A stretch of DNA of 64,000 nucleotides from Aurantibrevibacter litoralis (lineage in GTDB: Bacteria > Bacteroidota > Bacteroidia > Flavobacteriales > Flavobacteriaceae): the NCBI RefSeq assembly GCF_034651555.1, contig NZ_JAYEEQ010000006.1, positions 144,953 to 208,952 of the forward strand, in the 5' to 3' direction. Both the position numbers and the translations under genes were made by a program. Position 1 is the first letter of the stretch; each line of letters begins with the position of its first letter. Shown here one piece after another: positions 37,182 through 46,570 of the stretch. Under the pieces are notes generated by a model. The model did not search any database. It saw only the letters and a list, made by a program, of their open reading frames with translations, and was not told the DNA's origin.

Positions 37182-37410
37182 TTAGGGTTGGCCTATATTT
37201 GTACCTGTAAAAAGAACCAATGTTTCTAAACTAATTCCGCCCGGAGGGCAGAAGGACTTAGTAAGCAGTACCCTCCTATTTGGATTAAGAAACCCATTCC
37301 GATAGAAACGTTATCCGAAAATATAGAGGAACGCTTTTAGGTGACGTTGCTAAAAATAGCCAAATCTCTAAATTGGGTATCCCAGCAGCGATCATAAACG
37401 GTATTATCAA

Positions 37411-37446
37411 ACAAAAAAAAGACGCTTCCCTAAAGAAACGCCCTTT
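37411..37446 (-). terminator. terminator of gltBD
   Basis: On the minus strand GGCGTTTC pairs with GAAGCGTC (two wobbles) around a six-base loop, followed by a run of eight T. It lies 20 bases beyond the gltD stop. Confidence 0.75.
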
Positions 37447-37466
37447 CTATTCAAATAAAAATGGAA

Positions 37467-38933
37467 CTAAATTCTTGGCAAATCGCCATCCCCCTTTAGG
37501 GGCAACTGGGATGTTCCCATAAGGTAGGTATCTACATGATACGCGGCCTGCCGCCCTTCGGAAATGGCCCACACAATCAAGGACTGACCTCTACGTTGAT
37601 CTCCGGCCACAAAAACACCGGGAACATTGGTCATATAATTGGTTGCAGGTGCTTTAATGTTCGTGCGGGGGTCTGCTTCTAGACCCAATTGCGTTGCAAT
37701 AGTCATTTCAGAGCCTGTAAAACCCAGTGCCAATAAAGCCAATTCACATTTCCAATTTTTTTCGGTACCCGGAACCTCTTTAAGAATGGGGCGCTTACCG
37801 GGTTCATGAATCCATTCTACTTCGGAAGTGATTAATCCTTTGAGGTTGCCATCTGCATCGCCTATAAATTCCTTAGTAGAAATACTAAAAAAGCGATCTG
37901 CCCCTTCTTTGTGAGACGAACTGGTGCGCAAGCGCATAGGCCAAAATGGCCATGGTTGGTCTTCTGGTCGCTCTAAAGTGCCTTTTCCCATAATCTCAAA
38001 GTTGGAAACAGAAAGCGCACCTTGGCGAAAAGAGGTACCAATACAATCGGAACCGGTATCTCCACCACCAATAACGATGACATCCTTTCCGGTAGCCTTT
38101 AGTTCTTCGCCCAATGCTTTAACCCCATCAACACGACGATTATTTTGACTTAAAAAATCCATGGCCTGAACTACACCTTTGAGGTGTGCTCCTTTGATCG
38201 GCAATCCGCGTCGTACCGTAGCACCACCGCTGAGCACAATAGCATCAAAATCTGCCTTTATTTGATCTACCGGAATATCTACACCTACATGAATCCCGTT
38301 TTTAAAGACGATTCCTTCTTCTTCTAGTATCTCCAAACGTCTATCAATAATGTGCTTTTCCAATTTGAAATCGGGTATACCATAACGCAAAAGTCCGCCC
38401 GGTTTCTCATCACGTTCAAAAACCGTTACCCAATGCCCTGCACGGTTAAGTTGCTGGGCGGCTGCCAATCCTGCCGGACCCGAGCCTATAACGGCAACTT
38501 TTTTTTCGGTTCGTAGGGCTGGAGGTTTCGGAACAACCCAACCCTTTTTAAAAGCCGTTTCTACAATGTTTTTTTCAATATTCTCTATAGATACCGGATC
38601 TTCATTAATACCAAGAACACAAGCTTCCTCGCAGGGTGCCGGACAAAGTCTTCCTGTAAATTCCGGAAAATTATTGGTTGCGTGTAGTATTTGCGCTGCT
38701 TTTTCCCATTTACCGAGATAGACCGCATCATTAAAATCGGGAATTAAATTACCAAGTGGGCAGCCGCTGTGACAAAAAGGGATGCCACAATCCATGCATC
38801 TTGCGCCTTGCTCTTTAAGCTCCTTTTCGTTTAATGGAAGGGTAAATTCCTTAAAATGTTTTATGCGCTCCTTTGCGGGCACATAGGCTTCATCTTTTCT
38901 ATCGAACTCCAAAAATCCTGTTATCTTTCCCAT
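37467..38933 (-). CDS. gltD: glutamate synthase small subunit
   Basis: This 488-residue flavoprotein supplies electrons from NADPH to GltB. The N-terminal Fe-S cysteines are in CMDCGIPFCHSGCPLGNL and CPAPCEEACV. FAD binding shows as AVIGSGPAGLAAAQQL near residue 148, and NADPH binding as VIVIGGGDTGSDC. The C-terminus GVFVAGDQRRGQSLIVWAI is diagnostic. It lies 10 bases after gltB in one operon with a terminator behind it. Confidence 0.97.
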   Translation of the reverse strand: MGKITGFLEFDRKDEAYVPAKERIKHFKEFTLPLNEKELKEQGARCMDCGIPFCHSGCPLGNLIPDFNDAVYLGKWEKAAQILHATNNFPEFTGRLCPAPCEEACVLGINEDPVSIENIEKNIVETAFKKGWVVPKPPALRTEKKVAVIGSGPAGLAAAQQLNRAGHWVTVFERDEKPGGLLRYGIPDFKLEKHIIDRRLEILEEEGIVFKNGIHVGVDIPVDQIKADFDAIVLSGGATVRRGLPIKGAHLKGVVQAMDFLSQNNRRVDGVKALGEELKATGKDVIVIGGGDTGSDCIGTSFRQGALSVSNFEIMGKGTLERPEDQPWPFWPMRLRTSSSHKEGADRFFSISTKEFIGDADGNLKGLITSEVEWIHEPGKRPILKEVPGTEKNWKCELALLALGFTGSEMTIATQLGLEADPRTNIKAPATNYMTNVPGVFVAGDQRRGQSLIVWAISEGRQAAYHVDTYLMGTSQLPLKGDGDLPRI

Positions 38934-38943
38934 GTGTATCGAT

Positions 38944-41900
38944 TTAAATGGTTTCTATTTCTTCTTCTTTTAGCCGAATCAAGGCCTGTCTGTATTCTTC
39001 CGGAAAAACCTTAACAAAACGGGGCAAACTTTTTTCCCAATTTTCTAGAATACGCTGTGCAATAGGGCTTAGTGTTGCATTATAATGATTCTCGATGAGT
39101 TCGCGCAACTGTGCAATATCTTCGGTCTGATCTACGGTAAGAAGGTTTAACGCTTCCATATTGCACCTCCTTTTAAACGTTTGCTTTTCATCAAAAACAA
39201 ATGCAATTCCACCACTCATACCCGCTCCAAAATTGCGCCCTACTTCCCCCAAAATTACGGCAACACCGCCGGTCATATATTCACAACCATGATCGCCAAT
39301 CCCCTCCACTACGGCTTTGGCACCGGAGTTTCGGACACAGAATCGTTCTCCGGCCTTTCCGTTAATATAAGCCTCTCCCGAGGTGGCGCCATAGAGCACT
39401 ACATTGCCCGCAATAACATTCTCTTCGGGTTTTAAGGTAGATTTGTAAGGTACTTTAAGCACTAATTTAGCACCCGAAAGACCTTTACCTAAGTAATCAT
39501 TGGCATTACCATTCACAATCATGGTAAGTCCTTTGGTTGCAAAGGCACCAAAACTTTGTCCGGCCGAACCTGTGAAATTTAATTTTAAAGTGTTTTCGGG
39601 TAATCCCTCTGCCCCGTAAATTTTTGAGATTTCATTACTGATAATGGCGCCAATAGCTCTATCTCTATTTTGAATGGGGAAATCTAAACTAATTTTTTCC
39701 TTTCGGAAGAGTGCCGGATGCGCCTTGGCGATAATCTGAAACTCTATCGATTTATCCACATCGTGTGTTTGTTTTTTGGTGTTATAAAACTTGGTGCCTT
39801 CGGGAACATCAACCTGATATAAAATGGGTGTAAGATCGATGCCGGCCGCTTTGTAGTGATCTACGGCTTTTTTATGATCTAGTTTCTGTACTTGTCCTAC
39901 CATCTCATTAATAGTCCGGAAACCTAATTTAGCCATAATTTCTCGGAGTTCTTGCGCCACGAAATACATATAATTTACCACATGTTCCGGCTTTCCTTTA
40001 AATTTTTTACGCAATTCTGGATTTTGAGTAGCAATCCCTACCGGGCAGGTATTTAAGTGACAAACCCGCATCATAATACAACCGGATGCTACCAAAGGAG
40101 CCGTGGCAAAACCAAATTCCTCGGCACCCAAAAGGCATGCGATAGCCACATCTCTACCTGTTTTTAGTTGTCCGTCGCATTCTAACACTACCCTATTCCT
40201 TAGGTCGTTTAGTACTAAAGTTTGCTGCGCTTCTGCAATACCAAGTTCCCAAGGTAATCCGGCGTGTTTTAAAGAGGTTAACGGAGAAGCTCCTGTACCG
40301 CCGTCGTGACCCGAAATTAAGATGACATCGGCTTTAGCTTTAGAAACACCTGCTGCAACGGTGCCCACACCTACTTCGGACACAAGCTTAACATTGATTC
40401 GCGCTTCTCGATTCGCCGATTTTAGATCGAAAATTAATTGCGACAAATCTTCTATAGAGTAAATATCGTGATGCGGCGGGGGCGAAATTAAGCCCACATA
40501 AGGGGTAGAATTTCTTGTTTTGGCAATGGACGGGTTTACCTTAGGACCGGGCAATTGTCCGCCTTCTCCGGGTTTTGCCCCTTGTGCCATTTTAATTTGA
40601 ATTTCCTTGGCATTGGTCAAGTAATTGGAGGTAACCCCGAACCTACCGGAGGCCACTTGTTTTATAGCACTGTTTCTCCAATCGCCATTTTGATTTCTGT
40701 AAAAACGTTCGGCGTCTTCACCTCCTTCACCCGAATTGCTTTTACCGCCAATCCGATTCATGGCAATGGCTAAGTTTTCATGAGCTTCCTTGCTGATTGA
40801 GCCATACGACATAGCACCTGTTTTAAATCGTTTTACGATTTCTGTCCAAGGTTCTACTTCCTCCAATGGAATGGGGTCATAATTAGAAAACTCGAACAAG
40901 CCCCGGATGGTCATGAGATTTTTGGATTGTTCATTTACCATATCCGCAAATTCTTTATACGATTCGGGTTTGTTCGATCGTACGGAGTGCTGTAATTTGG
41001 CAATGCTTAAAGGGTTGAATAAATGCTTCTCCCCGTCCCGTCGCCAACGGTATTCGCCACCAATTTCCAAATCTAAATTGGCTGCAATTTCCTGAGGTGC
41101 AAAGGCTCTTTGATGCCTTTTGGCTATTTCTTTTTCTATTTGATACAGATCGATCCCTTGAATTCTGGTAGGGGTGTTGGGAAAATACTTATCCACAACT
41201 GTCGTGTTTATACCAATACACTCGAATAGCTGAGAACCTCGGTACGAATTTAGGGTAGAGATACCAATTTTGTTCATCACCTTGAGTACGCCTTTGCCGA
41301 TGGCCTTATTGTAGTTCTTTACGGCATCCGAAAAAGAATATTCGGTAATGTCATTGGCTTCGATTTGCTCCCCAATAATTTCATTTACCAAATAAGGATT
41401 AATAGCACTGGCACCATATCCGAAAAGCAACGCAAAATGATGTACTTCTCTTGGCTCTGCAGATTCTATAATAATACTTAGCTTAGATCGTTTCCCCAAG
41501 CGCTGAAGACCACTGTTTACAAAGGAACAAGCCAACAATGCCGGTATAGGTGCTTTCTCTTTGTTTACGTTTCTGTCTGATAGAATGATGATGTTAGCGC
41601 CCTCGTCTACAGCTTTTGAAGCTTGACTTAAAATAGCGTCCAATCCTTCCTCAAGCGCATTATGTCCGCGTTCAATATCATATAGTATAGGAATGCTTAC
41701 CACTTTGTAATCGGGACTGGCATCATAATTCTTTATTTTATCTAAATCTTCTTTAGAAATTACCGGGTTCTGAATTTTTAATTTTCGGCAATGCAATTCG
41801 GTAAAATCGAAAATGTTATGATCGCTACCCAGTGTAAGGCTAATATCGGTAATTAGCTCCTCTCTTATTCCGTCTAAAGGCGGATTGGTAACTTGCGCAA

Positions 41901-43452
41901 AGAGTTGCTTAAAATAGTTGTAAATAAGCTGAGGGCGTTCCGAGAGTACCGCGATTGGGGTATCGGATCCCATGGAGCCAATGGGTTCTTTTGCGGTCTT
42001 ACCCATGGGAAGAATTATGGTGTTTATATCTTCTAAGGTGTACCCAAAAACGGATTTACGCTTATCTAAACTTGCCTCGTTTAAAAACAGTGGGCAATCG
42101 TTATACGGAATATCTCTTAGGTGTACCAAATTTTTGTTAAGCCACTGGCGGTACGGATATCGTTGCGCAATTTCTTCTTTAATTTCTTCATCATTTACAA
42201 TGCGCCCCTCTTCCATGTTCACTAAAAACATCTTACCGGGCTCTAACCGACCGTGAAGTTCAACATTTTCAGGTTCAATTTCTACGACGCCGGTTTCCGA
42301 AGACATAATTACATAGCCGTCTTTGGTTACCGAATAGCGCGAAGGACGTAATCCGTTTCTATCCAAAACTGCTCCTATATAATTACCGTCGGTAAACGGA
42401 ATGGAGGCAGGACCATCCCAAGGCTCCATTAAACAAGAATTATACTCGTAAAATGCTTTTTTGGCATCGGACATGTCTTCGTTTTTCTCCCAAGCTTCCG
42501 GCACCAAAATCATCATGACTTCCGGAAGGGATCGCCCGGTCATTAACAACAATTCCACAATCATATCCATCGTAGCAGAATCCGATTTACCGGGAAGTAC
42601 TATGGGCAGAATATTTTTTATCTCATCGCCAAACAAATCACTTTGAAGCAGTTCTTCACGAGAGCGCATCCTAGAGATATTGCCTCTCAAGGTATTAATC
42701 TCTCCATTGTGGCACATGTAGCGGAATGGTTGTGCCAAATCCCACGTAGGAAATGTATTGGTTGAGAAACGTTGGTGTACCAATGCCAGTCTGGTAACTA
42801 CCCTAGGATCCCGAAGGTCTTTGTAGTACAGACTAATATCTTCAGGCATTAACAGCCCTTTAAAAATGATGATTTTGGTAGATAGACTAGGAACGTAAAA
42901 AAAGTTACTCTCCGATAATTTTGAATTAAGTACAGTATGTTCCGTAACTTTCCGCGCTACAAACAACTTAAGGTTAAAGGTAAAATAATCCTGATTCTCA
43001 TTTTCCTTTGCAATAAAAATCTGTTTTACAAAAGGTTCGGTTTCCGAGGCGATTCTACCCGGAACGCTTTGATCTACAGGCACATCACGCCAACCTAATA
43101 ATTTTAGACCTTGTTTTTCTATATTCTCTTCAAAAATAGTGATACAGAAATTTCGCTGATTTTCTTTTTGAGGCAAGAAAATATTACCCACGGCATAATT
43201 ACCCGGGCCAGGCAACTGAAAATCACACTCCGCCTGAAAAAAATCATGGGGGATATCAATCAATATTCCGGCACCATCGCCGGTTTTTCCATCCGAGCTT
43301 ACGGCACCTCTATGCTCTAGTCGTTCTAAGATTTCAAGTGCCTTGTGAATAATGTCATTCGATTTTTTCCCTTTAAGGCTACAAATAAACCCTGCGCCAC
43401 AATTGTCGTGTTCAAATTCTGGTAGGTACAACCCTTGCTTTATCAACTTCAT
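38944..43452 (-). CDS. gltB: glutamate synthase large subunit
   Basis: A 1502-residue GOGAT large subunit. C18 in HDNCGAGF would become the N-terminal nucleophile of the glutaminase domain after a 17-residue propeptide is removed. The FMN-binding synthase domain carries ISGHDGGTGASPLTSLKHAG and the Fe-S cluster CHLNTCPVGIATQ. A glutamate synthase alpha C-terminal beta-helix domain with GATSGEAYINGKAGERF ends the protein. It makes two glutamates from glutamine and 2-oxoglutarate. gltD follows. Confidence 0.98.
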   Translation of the reverse strand: MKLIKQGLYLPEFEHDNCGAGFICSLKGKKSNDIIHKALEILERLEHRGAVSSDGKTGDGAGILIDIPHDFFQAECDFQLPGPGNYAVGNIFLPQKENQRNFCITIFEENIEKQGLKLLGWRDVPVDQSVPGRIASETEPFVKQIFIAKENENQDYFTFNLKLFVARKVTEHTVLNSKLSESNFFYVPSLSTKIIIFKGLLMPEDISLYYKDLRDPRVVTRLALVHQRFSTNTFPTWDLAQPFRYMCHNGEINTLRGNISRMRSREELLQSDLFGDEIKNILPIVLPGKSDSATMDMIVELLLMTGRSLPEVMMILVPEAWEKNEDMSDAKKAFYEYNSCLMEPWDGPASIPFTDGNYIGAVLDRNGLRPSRYSVTKDGYVIMSSETGVVEIEPENVELHGRLEPGKMFLVNMEEGRIVNDEEIKEEIAQRYPYRQWLNKNLVHLRDIPYNDCPLFLNEASLDKRKSVFGYTLEDINTIILPMGKTAKEPIGSMGSDTPIAVLSERPQLIYNYFKQLFAQVTNPPLDGIREELITDISLTLGSDHNIFDFTELHCRKLKIQNPVISKEDLDKIKNYDASPDYKVVSIPILYDIERGHNALEEGLDAILSQASKAVDEGANIIILSDRNVNKEKAPIPALLACSFVNSGLQRLGKRSKLSIIIESAEPREVHHFALLFGYGASAINPYLVNEIIGEQIEANDITEYSFSDAVKNYNKAIGKGVLKVMNKIGISTLNSYRGSQLFECIGINTTVVDKYFPNTPTRIQGIDLYQIEKEIAKRHQRAFAPQEIAANLDLEIGGEYRWRRDGEKHLFNPLSIAKLQHSVRSNKPESYKEFADMVNEQSKNLMTIRGLFEFSNYDPIPLEEVEPWTEIVKRFKTGAMSYGSISKEAHENLAIAMNRIGGKSNSGEGGEDAERFYRNQNGDWRNSAIKQVASGRFGVTSNYLTNAKEIQIKMAQGAKPGEGGQLPGPKVNPSIAKTRNSTPYVGLISPPPHHDIYSIEDLSQLIFDLKSANREARINVKLVSEVGVGTVAAGVSKAKADVILISGHDGGTGASPLTSLKHAGLPWELGIAEAQQTLVLNDLRNRVVLECDGQLKTGRDVAIACLLGAEEFGFATAPLVASGCIMMRVCHLNTCPVGIATQNPELRKKFKGKPEHVVNYMYFVAQELREIMAKLGFRTINEMVGQVQKLDHKKAVDHYKAAGIDLTPILYQVDVPEGTKFYNTKKQTHDVDKSIEFQIIAKAHPALFRKEKISLDFPIQNRDRAIGAIISNEISKIYGAEGLPENTLKLNFTGSAGQSFGAFATKGLTMIVNGNANDYLGKGLSGAKLVLKVPYKSTLKPEENVIAGNVVLYGATSGEAYINGKAGERFCVRNSGAKAVVEGIGDHGCEYMTGGVAVILGEVGRNFGAGMSGGIAFVFDEKQTFKRRCNMEALNLLTVDQTEDIAQLRELIENHYNATLSPIAQRILENWEKSLPRFVKVFPEEYRQALIRLKEEEIETI

Positions 43453-43469
43453 AAATTATGGTATTTCTT

Positions 43470-43477
43470 CAAAAATA
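43470..43477 (-). promoter_or_regulatory. -7 promoter element of gltB
   Basis: TATTTTTG on the minus strand fits TAnnTTTG, 17 bases before the gltB start. The 290 bases between it and the acyl-CoA dehydrogenase stop contain no gene I can support. Confidence 0.45.
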
Positions 43478-43765
43478 TTATTTTAATTAAAGAATATGCA
43501 GTGATTTTAAATATAATGAACAAAAAAATCATCATTCACAACAAATCGTTAAAAAAAAATCAAATGCAACTATTTAAAAGCAGCACATTGCGATTTTGAC
43601 AAATTTACTAAACTTTGAAATGAAATTTCTAGGAATTTAGGGGTGCAGCGTAGAAAACAATGTAAATTAACAGAAAGACCCCTTTTGAATGTGCCGTGTA
43701 ACAAAACAAAGGTGAATAAAAACGTTTATTTTGTTGTTTTGGAAGGGGGTAGTTGTCAATTAAAT

Positions 43766-44911
43766 CTATTCAGCTTTTAAAATACTTCTCGAAATTACAA
43801 TTTTTTGGATTTCGGAAGTGCCCTCGTAAATCTGGGTAATTTTTGCATCGCGCATCATTCTTTCCACGTGATATTCCTTCACAAATCCGTTGCCTCCATG
43901 AATCTGCACTGCTTCTATGGTTGTATCCATGGCCACCTGAGAGGCATAGAGTTTAGCCACAGCACTGGAGAGGTCATAGTTTTTATCCGAATCTTTGTCT
44001 AAAGCAGCCTTATACACCAAATAGCGAGCTGCCTCGATCTGAGTATGCATGTCTGCCAACTTAAACGCAATGGCCTGATGATTGGCTATCTCGGTGCCAA
44101 AGGCGCGTCGTTCTCTGGCGTATTTTTTGGCTAGTTCATAGGCTCCTGAAGCAATCCCCAAGGCCTGGGCAGCAATTCCAATGCGACCTCCTGCCAAGGT
44201 TTTCATAGCAAAAGTAAACCCGAAGCCGTCTGCACCTATCCGGTTCTCTTTGGGCACCCGAACATCTGTAAAAGTTAAGGAGTGGGTATCACTACCTCGT
44301 ATGCCCAATTTGTTTTCTTTAGGACCAACCACAAATCCGGGACTATTCTTTTCCACGATAAGTGCATTGATACCCTTATGCCTTAATGCGGCATCCGTTT
44401 GCGCTATAACCAAATATATAGATGCAGAATTACCATTGGTAATCCAATTTTTTGTGCCATTTATAAGATAGTGATCGCCTTTGTCCATTGCAGTGGTTTT
44501 TTGCGATGTAGCGTCACTTCCGGCTTCGGGTTCTGAAAGACAAAATGCGCCTAAAACTTCACCGGTAGCCAATTTGGAGAGGTACTTTTCTTTTTGTGCT
44601 TCTGTACCAAACTGCTCCAAGCCCCAGCAAACTAAAGAATTGTTTACCGATGCAATAACAGCAGCAGAAGCATCTACCTTAGAGAGCTCCTCTATAACCA
44701 ATACATAGGATAAGGTATCTAAACCGCTACCTCCGTATTTGGGATCTACCATCATCCCCAGAAAACCAAGTTCCCCCATTTTTTTAACTTCCTCAATCGG
44801 AAATTTTTGATCTTCATCTCTTTCCAGAACACCCGGGAATAATTCATTTTGCGTAAAATCCCGTGCCGCTTCTTGAATTAATAATTGCTCTTCTGAAAGG
44901 TTAAAATCCAT
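43766..44911 (-). CDS. acyl-CoA dehydrogenase
   Basis: A 381-residue acyl-CoA dehydrogenase of normal length. FAD-binding motifs: LGAFCLSEPEAGSDA and NGTKNWITNGNSAS. The catalytic glutamate is in QIYEGTSEIQK near the end. I chose ATG at 44911 (MDFNLSEEQLLIQEAARDF), the usual start, and not 44926 or 44944, because the promoter element at 44942-44949 puts transcription start near 44936. Electrons go to ETF. Substrate chain length cannot be read. Confidence 0.94.
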   Translation of the reverse strand: MDFNLSEEQLLIQEAARDFTQNELFPGVLERDEDQKFPIEEVKKMGELGFLGMMVDPKYGGSGLDTLSYVLVIEELSKVDASAAVIASVNNSLVCWGLEQFGTEAQKEKYLSKLATGEVLGAFCLSEPEAGSDATSQKTTAMDKGDHYLINGTKNWITNGNSASIYLVIAQTDAALRHKGINALIVEKNSPGFVVGPKENKLGIRGSDTHSLTFTDVRVPKENRIGADGFGFTFAMKTLAGGRIGIAAQALGIASGAYELAKKYARERRAFGTEIANHQAIAFKLADMHTQIEAARYLVYKAALDKDSDKNYDLSSAVAKLYASQVAMDTTIEAVQIHGGNGFVKEYHVERMMRDAKITQIYEGTSEIQKIVISRSILKAE

Positions 44912-44941
44912 ATCGGGGGTATCCATTTGTGATGTCAAAGA

Positions 44942-44975
44942 CAAAGATAAGCCTATATCGTGAAAAACGTAACAA
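44942..44975 (-). promoter_or_regulatory. promoter of the acyl-CoA dehydrogenase
   Basis: Minus-strand TTG (complement at 44973-44975) and TATCTTTG (44942-44949) with 23 bases between, the upper limit of the usual spacing. Confidence 0.5.
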
Positions 44976-45054
44976 AAAGAATTTCAATTCTTTTTTTTTC
45001 TATTACCACCTAGGCATTAACCTGGAATATAAAAAAGTCCTTATCCAAATTATT

Positions 45055-45083
45055 TTGAAACCAACCCAATTATTTTATATTTG
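45055..45083 (+). promoter_or_regulatory. promoter upstream of gdh
   Basis: TTG at 45055-45057 and TATATTTG at 45076-45083 with 18 bases between, an excellent match. It implies a leader of about 230 bases before gdh. Confidence 0.7.
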
Positions 45084-45100
45084 TTTCAAGATGTTCTGCG

Positions 45101-45271
45101 ATGGATCATCAGCGACTGAAACGCTCTAATGGTATGTGCCCTTGGAAAGTCCAAAAAGTTGCCGATGTAGTCGAAGATGAAATAGGCATTTGGCGGTGTA
45201 ATCAACCATTCCTAAACGTGGGTGCTACTAGGGGTTGTGTTTGTCTAGTTATGAACATCTGTTTAATTTAG
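45101..45271 (+). CDS. possible small protein in the gdh leader
   Basis: A 56-codon ATG frame starting about ten bases after the expected transcription start of the strong promoter at 45055-45083. Residues 1-34 look protein-like (basic start, MCPWKVQKVADVVEDEIG, a cysteine pair), and the rest is cysteine-rich. No homologue is known to me. It may instead be non-coding leader RNA, so confidence is low. Confidence 0.22.
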   Translation: MDHQRLKRSNGMCPWKVQKVADVVEDEIGIWRCNQPFLNVGATRGCVCLVMNICLI

Positions 45272-45320
45272 TTTGAAACCCAGCGGCGCGGAAATTTTGA
45301 GGTACAGATAGTGAAAAGAA

Positions 45321-46553
45321 ATGTCAATGAAAGCATTGTTAAAGGTTTATGAAAACAAACCGCCGGAAATAGTCTTTCATTGGAAAGATGCTGCGACGGA
45401 GGCAGAAGGCTGGGTTGTAATAAACTCATTACGAGGAGGTGCTGCGGGTGGTGGCACACGAATGCGCGAAGGATTAGATTTTAACGAAGTGCTCTCCTTG
45501 GCAAAAACCATGGAGATAAAGTTTACCATTTCGGGACCTCCCATAGGCGGCGCTAAATCCGGAATAAACTTTAATCCGTCAGATCCCAGAAAAAGAGCGG
45601 TCTTAGAACGTTGGTATACCGCAGTAGCGCCTTTGCTAAAAAGTTATTACGGCACTGGTGGCGATTTGAATATTGACGAAATTCACGAAGTAATTCCTAT
45701 TACTGAAGATGCCGGAGTTTGGCATCCGCAGGAAGGCGTATTCAACGGCCACTTTAGACCCACCGAGGCAGACAAAATAAACCGAATTGGACAATTGCGT
45801 TTAGGCGTTATCAAGGTGGTGGAAAACAAAACCTTAAGTCCAGATACGAACCGTAAATATACCGTAGCCGACTTAATTACCGGTTATGGCGTTGCCGTGG
45901 CCATTAAACATTATTACGATATTCATGGCGGAAACGTTAAAGGCAAAAGGGCTATAGTTCAGGGTTTTGGCAATGTAGGATCGGCAGCCGCTTTTTATTT
46001 AGCACAAATGGGTGCTAAAGTAGTAGGCATTATTGATAGGGCTGGAGGCATCATTAACGAAGAAGGGTTTTCACTTGATGAAATCCGAACTTTTTTTAAG
46101 AACAAAAAAGGAAATGCACTCATAGCCAAGGATATGTTGTCGTTTCAAAACATCAATGATCGTATATGGAATTTGTCTACGGAGATTTTTGTACCCTGCG
46201 CTGCCTCGCGCCTTATTTCTAAGGAACAAATTGAACGTATGATCCTTTCCGGATTAGAAGTTATTAGTTGCGGCGCCAATGTACCCTTTGCGGATAAGGC
46301 CATTTTTTTTGGCCCTATTATGGAGTTTACCGATAGCAGGGTGAGCCTCATTCCAGACTTTATTTCCAATTGCGGTATGGCACGCGTTTTTGCCTATTTT
46401 ATGGAAGGAAGAGTCGCCATGGATGACGAATTAATATTTAAAGACACCTCAGATACCATTAGAAAGGCAATTTTCAATATATTTATCCAAAATTCAACGC
46501 GAAAAAACCTGAGCCGTACCGGGTTCGAAATCGCTTTACAACAATTAGTATAA
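45321..46553 (+). CDS. gdh: Glu/Leu/Phe/Val dehydrogenase family protein
   Basis: A 410-residue amino-acid dehydrogenase: substrate loop GGAAGGGTRMREGL, catalytic lysine K79 in PPIGGAKSGI, GTGGDLNIDE, Rossmann GFGNVGSAAA. The family reversibly deaminates glutamate or branched amino acids with NAD(P). Glutamate dehydrogenase is most likely, as in other flavobacteria, but the substrate specificity is not certain from motifs. It is the first gene of a probable operon, 17 bases before nhaD. The alternative ATG at 45327 is possible. Confidence 0.9.
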   Translation: MSMKALLKVYENKPPEIVFHWKDAATEAEGWVVINSLRGGAAGGGTRMREGLDFNEVLSLAKTMEIKFTISGPPIGGAKSGINFNPSDPRKRAVLERWYTAVAPLLKSYYGTGGDLNIDEIHEVIPITEDAGVWHPQEGVFNGHFRPTEADKINRIGQLRLGVIKVVENKTLSPDTNRKYTVADLITGYGVAVAIKHYYDIHGGNVKGKRAIVQGFGNVGSAAAFYLAQMGAKVVGIIDRAGGIINEEGFSLDEIRTFFKNKKGNALIAKDMLSFQNINDRIWNLSTEIFVPCAASRLISKEQIERMILSGLEVISCGANVPFADKAIFFGPIMEFTDSRVSLIPDFISNCGMARVFAYFMEGRVAMDDELIFKDTSDTIRKAIFNIFIQNSTRKNLSRTGFEIALQQLV

Positions 46554-46570
46554 ATTAAACCAAACGTAAC

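Noticed and set aside
37182..37466. small RNA or ORF after rny
   Set aside because: A TATATTTG motif at 37194 and short open frames exist, but no supporting structure or TTG element was found.
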